DNA of 64,000 nt from Psychrobacter sp. Pi2-52 (GCF_904846705.1 NZ_CAJHBS010000011.1:40904-104903); one strand, 5' to 3'. Numbered from the stretch's first letter, positions 27,350-37,543 are shown. Notes: a model not told the origin generated them from the sequence alone. Numbers and translations: made by a program.

Positions 27350-30007
27350 TTAGACAATATCGAGCGTACCTTCGATAAACTCTTTAGCAAAGCGTTGTAG
27401 CATACCGCCTGCGTTGTACATTTTTACTTCGTCAGCAGTATCTAAACGGCAGATGATTGGCGTCTCAGTGGTACTACCATCAGCACGATGGATTACCAAC
27501 GTCATTAACCCGCCAGCAGAGACTTCGCCCGTTACATCAAAGGTCTCCGTACCATCGATATTTAATGTATGGCGAGTAGCGCCTTCTTCGAACTGTAGAG
27601 GCAGCGCGCCCATACCGACTAAGTTTTGACGATGAATACGTTCAAAGTCCTCAGCGACGACGGCTTCTACGCCAGCGAGACGCACACCTTTGGCAGCCCA
27701 GTCACGGCTTGAGCCTTGACCATAGCCATCACCTGCGATGATGATAAGCGGCTGCTCACGGTTCATGTAGGTCTCAATCGCTTCCCACATGCGCATGACT
27801 TGACCTTCTGGTTCGACGCGCGCCAGTGAGCCTTGGACAACTTCGCCATCTTCATCGCGTACCATTTCGTTCAATAGCTTAGGGTTGGCAAAGGTGGCAC
27901 GTTGCGCGGTTAAATGGTCGCCGCGATGGGTCGCGTATGAGTTGTAATCTTCAGCAGGCAAGCCCATAGTATCTAAGTACTCGCCAGCTGCTGATGAACC
28001 AAGAATGGCGTTTGATGGTGACATATGATCGGTTGTGATGTTATCACCAAGGACTGCAAGCGGACGTAGGCCTGTCAGTTTATTTTTCTTGGCCATTTTG
28101 CCTTCCCAGTACGGCGGACGGCGAATATAGGTCGTCATTTCACGCCAGTCATATAATGGGCTTAACGCTTTACCTGTGTCTTTTTTGGCTTCATCAAACA
28201 TTGGGATATATACGGCATTGAATTGTTCAGGCTTAACAGCAGCAGCAACAATGGCATCCACTTCTTCATCATCAAACCAGATGTCTTTTAGATAGACGTC
28301 ATTGCCGTCTTGGTCTTTGCCCAATGAGTCTTTTTCAATATCAAAGCGAATATTACCGGCGATGGCGTACGCAATAACAAGCGGCGGTGATGCCAAAAAT
28401 GCTTGCTTAGCATACGGATGGATACGACCGTCAAAGTTACGGTTACCAGACAGTACTGCCGTAGTGAACAAATCATTGTCGATGATTTCTTTTTCGATAT
28501 CAGGGTCTAGCGCACCGCTCATACCATTACACGTCGTACAGGCAAAGCCGACTACGTCAAAACCGATTTCTTGCAATTCTGGCATCAGGCCTGCTTCTTC
28601 TAAGTACATTTTGACAGTTTTTGAGCCAGGTGCTAAGGATGACTTCACCCAAGGTTTACGTAATAGGCCTTTAGCATTGGCGTTACGGGCGACAAGGCCT
28701 GCGGCCACCATGTTGCGTGGGTTTGAAGTATTGGTACAGCTGGTAATAGCAGCGATAATCACTGCGCCATCTGGCATGAGACCGTTTTTTGGTTCAGGCA
28801 ATTTTTCGTCAGCGCCATGAGCAATACCTTTGGCAACCAAGTCCGTAGTCGATACACGGGCATGTGGGCGCGATGGGCCTGCCATATTACGTACCACTGA
28901 TGACAAATCAAACTCAAGGACGCGTGCGTATTCGGCTTTTTCCATACCGTCAGCCCATAGTCCTGTTTGCTTGGCATACTGCTCAACCAGTTTAATCTGT
29001 TCCTCAGAGCGACCAGTCAGGCGTAGATAGTCAGTGGTTTGCTCATCAATATAGAACATCGCGGCAGTGGCACCATATTCAGGTGTCATATTTGAGATAG
29101 AAGCGCGGTCACCGACACTTAGCTGACGTGCACCGTCACCGAAGAATTCGATATAGGTAGAGACCACACCTGCGTCGCGTAAGAACTCAGTCATCGCCAG
29201 TACGAGATCCGTACCAGTGATGCCTTTTTGCAATTTTCCCGTTAATTTAACACCAACGTAATCAGGTAGGCGCATATACGACGGGTTGCCTAGCATCACG
29301 CTTTCGGCTTCTAGACCGCCCACACCGATTGAGATCACACCTAGTGCATCGACCATCGGCGTATGGCTATCAGTACCAACTAGCGTATCGGCAAACGCGA
29401 CTTCTTCACCGGATTTATTGTGCACGACCTGTACGACAGGTGACATTTTTTCTAGGTTAATCTGATGCATAATGCCGTTACCAGGTGGTACGACATTCAC
29501 ATTGTCAAAGGCATACTGACACCAGTTGATAAAGTGAAAGCGGTCATCGTTGCGGCGCTCTTCAATCGCACGGTTCTTCTCAAACGCGTCGTCTTCGAAG
29601 CCTGCATGCTCAACGGCCAATGAATGGTCAACGATAAGCTGAGTTGGCACGATAGGGTTTACCTTAGAAGGATCACCGCCTTGCTCAGCGATAGCATCAC
29701 GCAAACCTGCCAAATCAACAAACGCGGTCTGACCCAAGATATCATGACAAACGACGCGGGCAGGGTACCAAGGAAAATCTAGATCTTGTTTGCCTTCGAT
29801 ATGCTGTTTTAGCGCATCGGTTAGCTCTTCTGGTGGGCAACGGCGTACTAGGTTTTCACACAATACTTTTGAGCAAAATGGTAGCTTGTCGTACGCGCCA
29901 GCTTCGATACTCTCGACGGCCTCGCGGGTGTCAAAGTAATAAAGGTCAGTACCGGGAAGTGGCTTCTTGAATTGTTCGTTCATTGGTTGTACTAGGGCGT
30001 TGTCCAT
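27350..30007 (-). CDS. acnD: AcnD, Fe-S dependent 2-methylisocitrate dehydratase
   Basis: An aconitase-family enzyme of 885 aa that acts on 2-methylcitrate in the PrpF-dependent pathway. The Fe-S cluster ligands are visible: one Cys in ITSCTNTSNPRNMVAAG and two in GFACTTCNGMSGA. The swivel domain has GDGYGQGSSRDWAAKGVRLA and the N-terminal domain has VVQVVHNKSGE and GTDSHTPMVDALG. The start of the protein, MNEQFKKPLPGTDLYYFDTR, and its length fit AcnD, which I infer mainly from the prpC/prpF context rather than AcnA. The ATG at 30007 has AAAGGTGA upstream. Confidence 0.93.
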   Translation of the reverse strand: MDNALVQPMNEQFKKPLPGTDLYYFDTREAVESIEAGAYDKLPFCSKVLCENLVRRCPPEELTDALKQHIEGKQDLDFPWYPARVVCHDILGQTAFVDLAGLRDAIAEQGGDPSKVNPIVPTQLIVDHSLAVEHAGFEDDAFEKNRAIEERRNDDRFHFINWCQYAFDNVNVVPPGNGIMHQINLEKMSPVVQVVHNKSGEEVAFADTLVGTDSHTPMVDALGVISIGVGGLEAESVMLGNPSYMRLPDYVGVKLTGKLQKGITGTDLVLAMTEFLRDAGVVSTYIEFFGDGARQLSVGDRASISNMTPEYGATAAMFYIDEQTTDYLRLTGRSEEQIKLVEQYAKQTGLWADGMEKAEYARVLEFDLSSVVRNMAGPSRPHARVSTTDLVAKGIAHGADEKLPEPKNGLMPDGAVIIAAITSCTNTSNPRNMVAAGLVARNANAKGLLRKPWVKSSLAPGSKTVKMYLEEAGLMPELQEIGFDVVGFACTTCNGMSGALDPDIEKEIIDNDLFTTAVLSGNRNFDGRIHPYAKQAFLASPPLVIAYAIAGNIRFDIEKDSLGKDQDGNDVYLKDIWFDDEEVDAIVAAAVKPEQFNAVYIPMFDEAKKDTGKALSPLYDWREMTTYIRRPPYWEGKMAKKNKLTGLRPLAVLGDNITTDHMSPSNAILGSSAAGEYLDTMGLPAEDYNSYATHRGDHLTAQRATFANPKLLNEMVRDEDGEVVQGSLARVEPEGQVMRMWEAIETYMNREQPLIIIAGDGYGQGSSRDWAAKGVRLAGVEAVVAEDFERIHRQNLVGMGALPLQFEEGATRHTLNIDGTETFDVTGEVSAGGLMTLVIHRADGSTTETPIICRLDTADEVKMYNAGGMLQRFAKEFIEGTLDIV

Positions 30008-30212
30008 AAGTCACCTTTGGCTGTTGGCTAATTATAATAAGTAGTTAAGCGTGGATATTAGGTAAAAATTCATTCCTTTAGCAAAATCATCGTTTGCTTT
30101 TGTAGGCTTTGCTAAAGAAGCGATATTAAAAAGGTATGGTTTATATAAAGGGTAATAAGCGTATGACGATTAAACCTGAAAAACTCATAGCAAGGCTCAA
30201 TCATCATACCTA

Positions 30213-30240
30213 TATCAGCTAGTACTGCCGCTAGCTGATA
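30213..30240. repeat. Perfect 10-bp inverted repeat between prpC and acnD
   Basis: TATCAGCTAG (30213-30222) and CTAGCTGATA (30231-30240) flank an 8-base loop. It sits in the 280-base gap between prpC and acnD. No T-tract follows on the minus strand, so it may be an mRNA-processing or stability hairpin or an operator rather than a terminator. Confidence 0.5.
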
Positions 30241-30287
30241 AGATTACTTAGCACAAATCATCTTAATAATTGCTAAATAACAGCCGT

Positions 30288-31415
30288 TTAACGAGCACTC
30301 ATATCTGGCACTGGACGCAACTCTTCACCGGTATATTCTGCACTTGGGCGAATGATACGGTTATTGGCACGTTGTTCAAACACGTGGGCTGCCCAACCAG
30401 TCAAGCGTGAGCAGACAAAGATAGGGGTGAACAGTTTGGTTGGGATACCCATAAAGTGATAAGCAGAAGCATGGAAAAAGTCAGCATTACAGAACAGTTT
30501 CTTCTCGCGCCACATCACTTCTTCACAGCGTACTGATACTGGATATAACACTTCGTCACCAACGTCAGCGGCTAGCTTCTCAGCCCAGCCTTTAATCACC
30601 ACGTTACGTGGATCTGACTCGCTATAGATCGCATGACCAAAGCCCATGATTTTGTCTTTACGAGCCAGCATACCCATCATCTCTTCTTCAGCTTCATCAG
30701 GTGAGCTAAAGCCTTCAATCATATCCATCGCCGCTTCATTTGCTCCGCCATGCAATGGACCGCGTAGTGAACCGATTGCACCAGTGATACAAGAATGAAT
30801 GTCAGATAAGGTAGATGCACACACACGAGCGGTAAAGGTCGACGCGTTAAACTCATGCTCTGCATAAAGGATAAGCGAGACGTTCATTACTTTTTCGTGT
30901 AGCTCGTTTGGTTTTTCGCCTTTGAGCAAATGTAAGAAATGTCCGCCAATCGTGGCATCATCTGTATCGGTCTCGATACGTACATTGTCGTGGGTAAAGC
31001 GATACCAATAATTGATAATCGATGGGAAGGCCGCCAGCATACGGTCAGTTTGATCGTTTTGCTGAGCAAAATCAGTTTCGGTCTCAAGGTTGCCAAGCAT
31101 GGAGCAGCCAGTACGTAGCACGTCCATTGGATGCGCATCAGCTGGGATACGTTCAAGCACGTCTTTTAACGCTTGTGGTAGGCCGCGTAAGCTTTTTAGT
31201 TTGGCTTGATAGGCATCAAGCTCGCTTTGAGTAGGTAAGTTGCCGTATAACAGCAAATAAGCCACTTCTTCAAAAATACATTTATCTGCCAGCTCTGATA
31301 CATCATAACCGCGATAGGTCAGACCAGAGCCTGATTTGCCAACGGTAGATAGAGAGGTTTTACCAGCGACTTGTCCACGTAGACCTGCGCCTGAAAGTTC
31401 TTTTTGTGCTGCCAT
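30288..31415 (-). CDS. prpC: 2-methylcitrate synthase PrpC
   Basis: Condenses propionyl-CoA with oxaloacetate, the first step of the methylcitrate cycle. The 375-aa protein has the citrate-synthase-fold residues in GSLRGPLHGGANEAAMDMIE (catalytic His), KIMGFGHAIYSESDPR (second His) and the Asp in DFFHASAYHFMGIP. The N-terminus, LRGQVAGKTSLSTVGKSGSGLTYRG in parts, and the short length distinguish it from GltA (about 430 aa). AAAAGGAAT precedes the ATG. Confidence 0.94.
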   Translation of the reverse strand: MAAQKELSGAGLRGQVAGKTSLSTVGKSGSGLTYRGYDVSELADKCIFEEVAYLLLYGNLPTQSELDAYQAKLKSLRGLPQALKDVLERIPADAHPMDVLRTGCSMLGNLETETDFAQQNDQTDRMLAAFPSIINYWYRFTHDNVRIETDTDDATIGGHFLHLLKGEKPNELHEKVMNVSLILYAEHEFNASTFTARVCASTLSDIHSCITGAIGSLRGPLHGGANEAAMDMIEGFSSPDEAEEEMMGMLARKDKIMGFGHAIYSESDPRNVVIKGWAEKLAADVGDEVLYPVSVRCEEVMWREKKLFCNADFFHASAYHFMGIPTKLFTPIFVCSRLTGWAAHVFEQRANNRIIRPSAEYTGEELRPVPDMSAR

Positions 31416-31507
31416 GTTTACATTCCTTTTGTTGGTAGCTTTTTTGAGTAAAAATGATGTTTCTGATAATAAATTTATTGGTTAATGACTATAGCGCTAG
31501 TTTAGCG

Positions 31508-32164
31508 TTATGCAGGCTGCTCAGGCTGTGGACCGTCTAAATCGACCTTACAACGATCAAATTCAGCTTCAATAGGGCCATTTAAGACTTCCATCGCGCT
31601 GCCTTCGCCTTCAGCATTGTTGATCTTCATATACTTGGCACCCAGTGGTGACTCCATAAATGTCTGAATCTCAGTCATTTCTTCTGGAGTAGGGTCAGCC
31701 ATTGGCGTTGCTACTTCTTCGCCATTCATGACGCGTAGTTGCTCATTGCCAAAAGCAAGTAATTTTTTACCCACATCCGACGTATAAAAGCCATCCAACT
31801 CTTTTAACTCTGCATCGGTAAACTGACTCTTATAAAAACGATCGACTTCCGTTTTACCCAAATCTTTGTCGCGTGACTCAAGGCAGCTGACTTGCTCTTC
31901 ACTGAGCGCGCCGCTATTGATGATTGGTGCAAACAATAGGCTGTTGACGGTATCTAATGTAATCGTCGTCATGATCAAGTCATTTTGAGCATCAGTCTCT
32001 GAAGGTGCAGCTTCGCTTTCGCTAACCACAGTCTCGCTCGTATCACTGGTAGTATCGTCGACGTTTTCTGGTGTTTTATCACAGCCTGTCATGAATAACA
32101 GCGCCGCAAGCGTGCTACTAAGTAGTGAGGATTTGACAACCGTATGAGCAGTAGAAAATGGCAT
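31508..32164 (-). CDS. DUF2059-like lipoprotein
   Basis: A 218-aa predicted lipoprotein with a lipobox (LLFMTGC, lipidated Cys28) and an acidic, disordered linker to about residue 65. It is followed by a helical domain with FYTSDVGKKLLAFGNEQLRV and EIQTFMESPLGAKYMKIN, which resembles DUF2059. Position 2 after the Cys is Asp, so in E. coli terms it would be held in the inner membrane; whether that rule applies here is uncertain. It lies inside the prp cluster between prpB and prpC on the same strand, with about 100 bases on either side. Its role there is unknown. Confidence 0.75.
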   Translation of the reverse strand: MPFSTAHTVVKSSLLSSTLAALLFMTGCDKTPENVDDTTSDTSETVVSESEAAPSETDAQNDLIMTTITLDTVNSLLFAPIINSGALSEEQVSCLESRDKDLGKTEVDRFYKSQFTDAELKELDGFYTSDVGKKLLAFGNEQLRVMNGEEVATPMADPTPEEMTEIQTFMESPLGAKYMKINNAEGEGSAMEVLNGPIEAEFDRCKVDLDGPQPEQPA

Positions 32165-32264
32165 AAATAACCTAAAGGTAAATAAAGACGGATTTTGAAA
32201 CGATAAAGCACACAGAGGTGGTTTATCGTTTCGGCGTTGCTAATTGGTAATTATTAGTCGTTAA

Positions 32265-33158
32265 CTACTTATTATCAGCAAATAGCTTGTCTAGTGTCTG
32301 CTCAAACTCATGATAGTTCAAGAAATCATAGAGCTCCATACGGGTCTGCATAGTATCGACGACTTTGTCTTGCGTGCCATCATCTAATAAGTGCTGATAA
32401 ACGTTCAATGCTGCTTTGTTCATAGCGCGGAAAGCGGATAGTGGATATAGCACCATCTCGACACCCACACTATACAACTGGTCAGTGGTATATAGATCTG
32501 TCTGACCAAACTCTGTCATGTTTGCCAGTACTGGAATATCGAGTACATCAGTGAACTTACGATACATCTCGATATCGGTCAGCGCTTCTGCAAAGATCAT
32601 ATCTGCACCCGCTTCTTGAAATGCGACGGCACGTTCCACAGCAGCGTCCAAACCTTCTACCGATAAGGCGTCTGTACGAGCCATCACTACAAAGTCAGGG
32701 TCAGTCTTGGCATCCAATGCCGCTTTTAGACGATCAACCATCTCTGAGATACTAACAATTTCCTTGTTAGGGCGATGGCCACAACGTTTTTGTGCCACTT
32801 GGTCTTCGATATGTACCGCCGCGACGCCTGCTTTTTCCATCTTTCTTATGGTTTGAGCGATGTTAAACGCGCCACCAAAGCCCGTATCGATATCAACCAA
32901 TAATGGTGTATCAACGGCATCGGTGATACGGCGTGCATCTTCTAGTACGTTATCAAGGCTGGTCATGCCTAGATCAGGTAAACCAAATGACGCATTGGCC
33001 ACGCCAGCACCAGAGAGATACAACGCTTGGTGACCAACTTGGGTCGCCATCATCGCTGTATAGGCATTGATAGCGCCTGCAATCTGTAATGGTTGGTTAT
33101 TATCGTTTTTTTGAGTGAGGGCACTGCGAAAGCGCGCGCCTGCTGAAGATGAAATCAT
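32265..33158 (-). CDS. prpB: Methylisocitrate lyase PrpB
   Basis: Cleaves 2-methylisocitrate to pyruvate and succinate, the last step of the cycle. The 297-aa protein of the isocitrate-lyase/PEP-mutase fold contains [38 protein letters not shown] with catalytic Cys126, and [26 protein letters not shown] precedes the ATG. It is the first prp gene in the direction of transcription. No GntR or PrpR-type regulator adjoins it in this window. Confidence 0.95.
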   Translation of the reverse strand: MISSSAGARFRSALTQKNDNNQPLQIAGAINAYTAMMATQVGHQALYLSGAGVANASFGLPDLGMTSLDNVLEDARRITDAVDTPLLVDIDTGFGGAFNIAQTIRKMEKAGVAAVHIEDQVAQKRCGHRPNKEIVSISEMVDRLKAALDAKTDPDFVVMARTDALSVEGLDAAVERAVAFQEAGADMIFAEALTDIEMYRKFTDVLDIPVLANMTEFGQTDLYTTDQLYSVGVEMVLYPLSAFRAMNKAALNVYQHLLDDGTQDKVVDTMQTRMELYDFLNYHEFEQTLDKLFADNK

Positions 33159-33445
33159 GTGACTGTCCTTACATGGAGGGAAAATATTCTAATTGTTGTA
33201 GCTGATTATACTCAATTATTCATGCCTGAAAAGTTTGAGTTCTCAATTAATATTTAATTTTAATAATAAATAAATGTAGTTTTTTTAATATTATTCATAA
33301 TTCAAATAGCATTATGCATTTATTGGTAATTTCTTATGATAAGTATTCATATTGCTTAAAATCACAGCTTTTAGAATCTTCTATTTTTTACATTTAGTTA
33401 CAATTACTAAGGCTGCCTTGCCTTATTGATATAATTACACTCATC
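33159..33445. other. AT-rich region upstream of prpB
   Basis: About 290 very AT-rich bases that must carry the prpB promoter on the minus strand. I see no convincing ORF, riboswitch or long palindrome. A pair of ATTTATTTATTA-like stretches (about 33255-33330) is probably just composition. Confidence 0.45.
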
Positions 33446-33477
33446 AAAAAGCCCCAACAGCTAGGCTATTAGGGCTT
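33446..33477 (-). terminator. Terminator after the Nramp-fold transporter gene
   Basis: On the minus strand AAGCCCTAATAGCC pairs with GGGGCTTTTTG-type sequence, giving a stem AAGCCC/GGGCTT with a T-run. It follows the end of the transporter at 33532 and isolates it from prpB, the next gene on the same strand. Confidence 0.7.
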
Positions 33478-33531
33478 ATGTTCCGCTTAAATAAGATTGT
33501 TAAGTGCTGAGTTTTAAATTAAGCAAAAAGC

Positions 33532-34818
33532 TTAAGCAAATAGACCTGCCATATTGGCTAAGAACAATAACGCGAAGCCTGCCAAGAATATTAAGCCTGC
33601 GATAGACAAAGCATTCATACCTGCTGACAGTTTCTTATGCTTTTTAACCAATGAGTAGTTTAACCAACCAAAAATAGGCGCAGAGACGAACGCCGATATC
33701 ATGGCAAACTTAAGCATAGCGCCTAGTTGTCCTGTGAAGAAAGTGATAATCACTAGACCACCACCGATGGCATAGGTCGTCCAAAAAGCGATCTGCTTTT
33801 TATTGATTTCGCTTTCACCTTTTAGCAAGCGCCAGCATTCAGCATTAGCACGTCCATAACCATCAGCACAGGTAATGGTCGTGCCAAACATACACATAAA
33901 GGCGACGAAAGCGACCAGCAATCTCGACCATTCACCAATGGTTGCGGTATACATATTGATTAACTGGTTGATATAAGCACCGCCGACCAACTCAATCTCT
34001 TGTCCTGATCCGTACTGGACAAACACACCTAACGATAAGAAGAACAACGCCAATATCGCTGATACTGCATAGCCAACGTTAAAATCTAACAAGCCTTGGC
34101 TATGCGTGGTGTGATCCGCTTTGACTTTGGCAGAGGTCCACATAGAGGTAATTGCAGCAAACTCTAGCGGTGCAGGCATCCAGCCCATGAGTGCTACGAT
34201 GAAGCCCAACGTGGCCAGGTTCCAAGGAGAGGCCGCCACAAAATCTACTGCCATAACGGTTGGCTTGCCAGCAGCAATGATAACTGCAGCAACAGTAGCC
34301 GTGGTAAGCGCAATCATAATCCACTTAGTCACACCATCGAGCAACTTATAATGCCCTGCAATCAAAAAGAACCAAGAGACTGCGACGATAATGAGAGATA
34401 ACGCCATTGTCGACAGACCAAGTGAGGCTGGCAACATAAAGCCCAAGATTACGGCAGCAATAAGTGAAACCGCACCCGTACTAATAACCGCTGACAAGAT
34501 AGAAAGAATAAAATATACCCAAAGATATACCTTTGAGCGTTTGGCATAGCCTGCAATCAAACTCTCGCCAGTATCGTAGACGTAGTCAGTTGCGAAGCGA
34601 AAAAACGGATACTTAAACACGTTGGCCAATACAATCATAATGGCCAGTTGCCAGCCATAGATAGCACCGGCCTGTGTTGACGAAATCAAATGCGAACCAC
34701 CAATGGCAGCAGTCGCCATCAAAATACCTGGGCCAAAGATGCGCCAGCTAAAGCCCTCTTGTTGCGAGGCAACGCTATCGTCAGGGGCACTTGGGTTGTT
34801 GAGTTGTTGTGTGGACAT
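33532..34818 (-). CDS. Nramp-fold transporter lacking canonical metal motifs
   Basis: An inner-membrane carrier of 428 aa from the ATG at 34818 (GAGGT upstream); a longer in-frame start adds 12 residues with no ribosome site. About eleven hydrophobic segments are visible. The N-terminal motif FGPGILMATAAIGGSHLIS corresponds in position to the GPGxLxxxxxxDPGN motif of Nramp proteins, but the DPGN is GGSH. The TM6 region reads MGWMPAPLEFAAITSMW where Nramp has MPH. So the fold is Nramp-like but the metal ligands are not conserved, and the substrate is unknown. A LysR gene lies upstream on the same strand and may regulate it. Confidence 0.75.
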   Translation of the reverse strand: MSTQQLNNPSAPDDSVASQQEGFSWRIFGPGILMATAAIGGSHLISSTQAGAIYGWQLAIMIVLANVFKYPFFRFATDYVYDTGESLIAGYAKRSKVYLWVYFILSILSAVISTGAVSLIAAVILGFMLPASLGLSTMALSLIIVAVSWFFLIAGHYKLLDGVTKWIMIALTTATVAAVIIAAGKPTVMAVDFVAASPWNLATLGFIVALMGWMPAPLEFAAITSMWTSAKVKADHTTHSQGLLDFNVGYAVSAILALFFLSLGVFVQYGSGQEIELVGGAYINQLINMYTATIGEWSRLLVAFVAFMCMFGTTITCADGYGRANAECWRLLKGESEINKKQIAFWTTYAIGGGLVIITFFTGQLGAMLKFAMISAFVSAPIFGWLNYSLVKKHKKLSAGMNALSIAGLIFLAGFALLFLANMAGLFA

Positions 34819-35102
34819 GAATACCTCGAAATGGTTAAAACAGCAAATTATCACTTACCTGTGTCAGCTTGCCAATGATCATGAAAGAACGTCCTATAAA
34901 CCGTCTAAATATAAAACGATTTACATCGTATCGACTTTATCACACCAACACTGTCTAGGAGAATGATTATTCTAGTTATTATTACTATTTGTTTGCATTG
35001 CTATTCTTATTGGTTAGCATACTTGTAAAATAATATCAATATTTAAAATGAATTATTTTTGGCGGTTCTTTATAACACAATATTCATCGGATATCTGCCC
35101 AT

Positions 35103-36128
35103 TTAGGCCTGTGACACAAAATTTTGCTGCCGATAAGTAATGCCGCGCTGTTCGTAGACGTGATAAATGGCTGTGAGCAAGTCAGGTATTTTGGGATGTA
35201 CAAAGTCTTTGAGGGTGTGTAAATAAATAGGGGAGGTGACATTTTCATGAACCAAACGTTGGTAGCTGATCTGTTCCGTACGTACGGTTTGCAAGCTGGC
35301 AGGCACCAATGTAATACCTTCTCCTGCCGCGACCAGTCCCAATGCTACCTGCAAATCACTGACTGTCGTGGTCATAAAAGGTGAGATGCCATACTGGGCA
35401 AAAAGATGTAATAAAGGCTCAGTAATAGGCTCGCTAGATGCTGCTTCGTGAGTAACAGCACGGTTGACTCTGCTTGTAGAAAGCTTGTCGTTTGCTTGGG
35501 TCGCTATTTCTGTCGTCACCGTGGACGAGACTGGCAAATGTGTTTGATGATATAAAATTAAGCGATTGTTCGCTAGGTCTATCAAGCGTTGCTTACGTAC
35601 ATTGGCAAGCGGGTGTGATTTTGGTAATGCCACCACGTAGCGTTCATGACGTAGCAGAATCTGCTGAATCCATGGATCTTGGTGTGCAAATCGGCCAAAA
35701 CCAACATCAATCTCACCAGACTTGAGGGCATCCATTTGTTGATATGAGCTAATGTCTTTTAAATTAACATCGATATCAGGGCTGAACTGTTTAAGCGTGG
35801 CAATGATTTCAGGCAACAGGCCATATAGCACTGAGGGCACAAAACCTATATTTAAAACGCTGCTGGGTGCTGATAGACGCTGAGTCATACTGGTCACCGT
35901 ATCAATCTCGGTCAGTATGGTGCTTATTTTATCGTAGAAAAAACTGCCCGCTTCTGTCAGATGTAGTGGTCTGTGGTAGCGATCAATAAGCACCACGCCC
36001 ATGTCAGTCTCTAACTGTTTTAGCAAGCGACTCAGGCTCGGCTGTGACAGTCCTGTCTTGGTGGCGGCAGCGCTAAAGCTGCGCAAATCTGCAACCGCGA
36101 TAAACGCATTAAGCTGTTTTAAATCCAT
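35103..36128 (-). CDS. LysR-family transcriptional regulator
   Basis: A 341-aa LysR regulator. The N-terminal winged helix is MDLKQLNAFIAVADLRSFSA followed by ATKTGLSQPSLSRLLKQLET. The substrate-binding domain begins near residue 90 (LNIGFVPSVLYGLLPEIIAT). An unusual polar insert of roughly 30 residues (about 205-235: TEIATQANDKLSTSRVN) makes it longer than the usual 300 aa. It lies 284 bases upstream of the Nramp-fold transporter on the same strand; that transporter is the most plausible target, though its ligand is unknown. Confidence 0.88.
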   Translation of the reverse strand: MDLKQLNAFIAVADLRSFSAAATKTGLSQPSLSRLLKQLETDMGVVLIDRYHRPLHLTEAGSFFYDKISTILTEIDTVTSMTQRLSAPSSVLNIGFVPSVLYGLLPEIIATLKQFSPDIDVNLKDISSYQQMDALKSGEIDVGFGRFAHQDPWIQQILLRHERYVVALPKSHPLANVRKQRLIDLANNRLILYHQTHLPVSSTVTTEIATQANDKLSTSRVNRAVTHEAASSEPITEPLLHLFAQYGISPFMTTTVSDLQVALGLVAAGEGITLVPASLQTVRTEQISYQRLVHENVTSPIYLHTLKDFVHPKIPDLLTAIYHVYEQRGITYRQQNFVSQA

Positions 36129-36361
36129 ACTATTGAGCCTGTCATAGTCTATGCTATCTCTACATAGAACAGTTCTTAAGATTGGTTTATCATATTATTT
36201 AGAATAGTTCTTATCAATATTAGCGCTATCCCATAAATTGTGCTTGAAGATAATAGGTCGAGCAACTATATTGTTGGCTAATAACACTGTTACAATATAG
36301 TAAGAAAATTCATTCTAGCAATCATTTAACACCAGTAGAAAAACTGGTTTGGTATTATTCT

Positions 36362-37381
36362 ATGAGCGACGAAAAAAAAGACGCTGGCACCGATTTTGAT
36401 GAAAAATTGGCTAGAATTATTGACCAAAAATCGCGTAAGCGTAATAACAATGACATCTACGAACGCTTTATCAATCGAGTCCATGGCTCCGAAGAGAACG
36501 ATCAGGCTGAATTTGAAACACTAGAAAGTGCAAAGAACCTTGCCGCTTTCGAACCCTTGAGCACAGAAGAGTTGCAACTGTTTGAAGATCAAAGCAGTGA
36601 GCAAGAGTTATTGCTAGAAACAGAAAATGTTACAGCAGCAAACACTACCTCTGAAGCTTCAGATACAAATGTAGTATTTGAAAATATATCTGAAAATAAT
36701 GTGCTGAATATCGCTAACGATAGCGACAGTATTAGTATTGATGTCAATGATGTCAGTTCAGATACAGAAGCCTCAGAATATATAGATCGCAACAATATAG
36801 ATAGTAGCAATCAAACAGAGTCGCACTCTACGGTTGACCATAGTGAATCTAACATAAATGAAATATCAGATGATGATTCTTTAAACATCCCTTTGAAAAT
36901 TGAGAATGTGTCTGAATCAGTTATCGAAAAGCCAGTCATAAACAATAAAGTGATCAAAAGCAAGAAACCAATCATGATGGCTATGGTAATTGGTTCAGTA
37001 GTATTGATTGCTATTATATTAATACTCGTTTTTTCAGGAGTCTTATCTACTTCGGTGGTTGATAGTATAGACAACAGCACTGACGGTAATATAGAGACAG
37101 ACAGTACACCAGCTGTTAGTGCTGAGCCAGCACTGTCTACAGACAGTCAAACAACTACGGCTAGCGTTGACTCTAAAAGTACGCAACCAGCCACTACTCA
37201 GCAAAACACTTCAGATAATAGTAAACCAGACACACCAGCTGCTAATGAATCAGAGTCAACTTCTGAAGATCCTACACCAGAAAATGATGCCACTGTTATA
37301 GCTACTGAGGAAGCTGCGATAACTTATGAGGACTTTAGACAAGAGTCACAGACCACCTTATACCGCGAAACCAATGATTAA
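36362..37381 (+). CDS. Acidic single-pass membrane protein with DFRQE...LYRE tail
   Basis: No family recognised. The 339-aa protein has an acidic, Ser/Asn-rich N-terminal 200 residues predicted to be cytoplasmic. One transmembrane helix follows (about residues 203-227, after KSKKP), then a Thr/Ser-rich presumably periplasmic stalk, ending in AITYEDFRQESQTTLYRETN. This terminal motif recurs twice in the next gene. There is no signal peptide; the charge distribution suggests N-in, C-out. The ribosome site is weak. It is probably transcribed with the next gene, 162 bases downstream. Confidence 0.72.
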   Translation: MSDEKKDAGTDFDEKLARIIDQKSRKRNNNDIYERFINRVHGSEENDQAEFETLESAKNLAAFEPLSTEELQLFEDQSSEQELLLETENVTAANTTSEASDTNVVFENISENNVLNIANDSDSISIDVNDVSSDTEASEYIDRNNIDSSNQTESHSTVDHSESNINEISDDDSLNIPLKIENVSESVIEKPVINNKVIKSKKPIMMAMVIGSVVLIAIILILVFSGVLSTSVVDSIDNSTDGNIETDSTPAVSAEPALSTDSQTTTASVDSKSTQPATTQQNTSDNSKPDTPAANESESTSEDPTPENDATVIATEEAAITYEDFRQESQTTLYRETND

Positions 37382-37543
37382 ATGGTTTACGTTTTATACC
37401 ATTTCAGACAGTTAGATAACCGTCTATCAATTTATTCGAGGCGTTCGTACTAGAAATTGTTGCAACACAATATAAAATTCGTATCATTATGTAAAAGGCG
37501 CGGTTATGTGCCATTGATGATATGAATTATACGGTACGCAACT

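Noticed and set aside
28302..28820. 172-aa plus-strand ORF inside acnD
   Set aside because: Antisense to highly conserved aconitase sequence; composition is that of a reverse-frame shadow.
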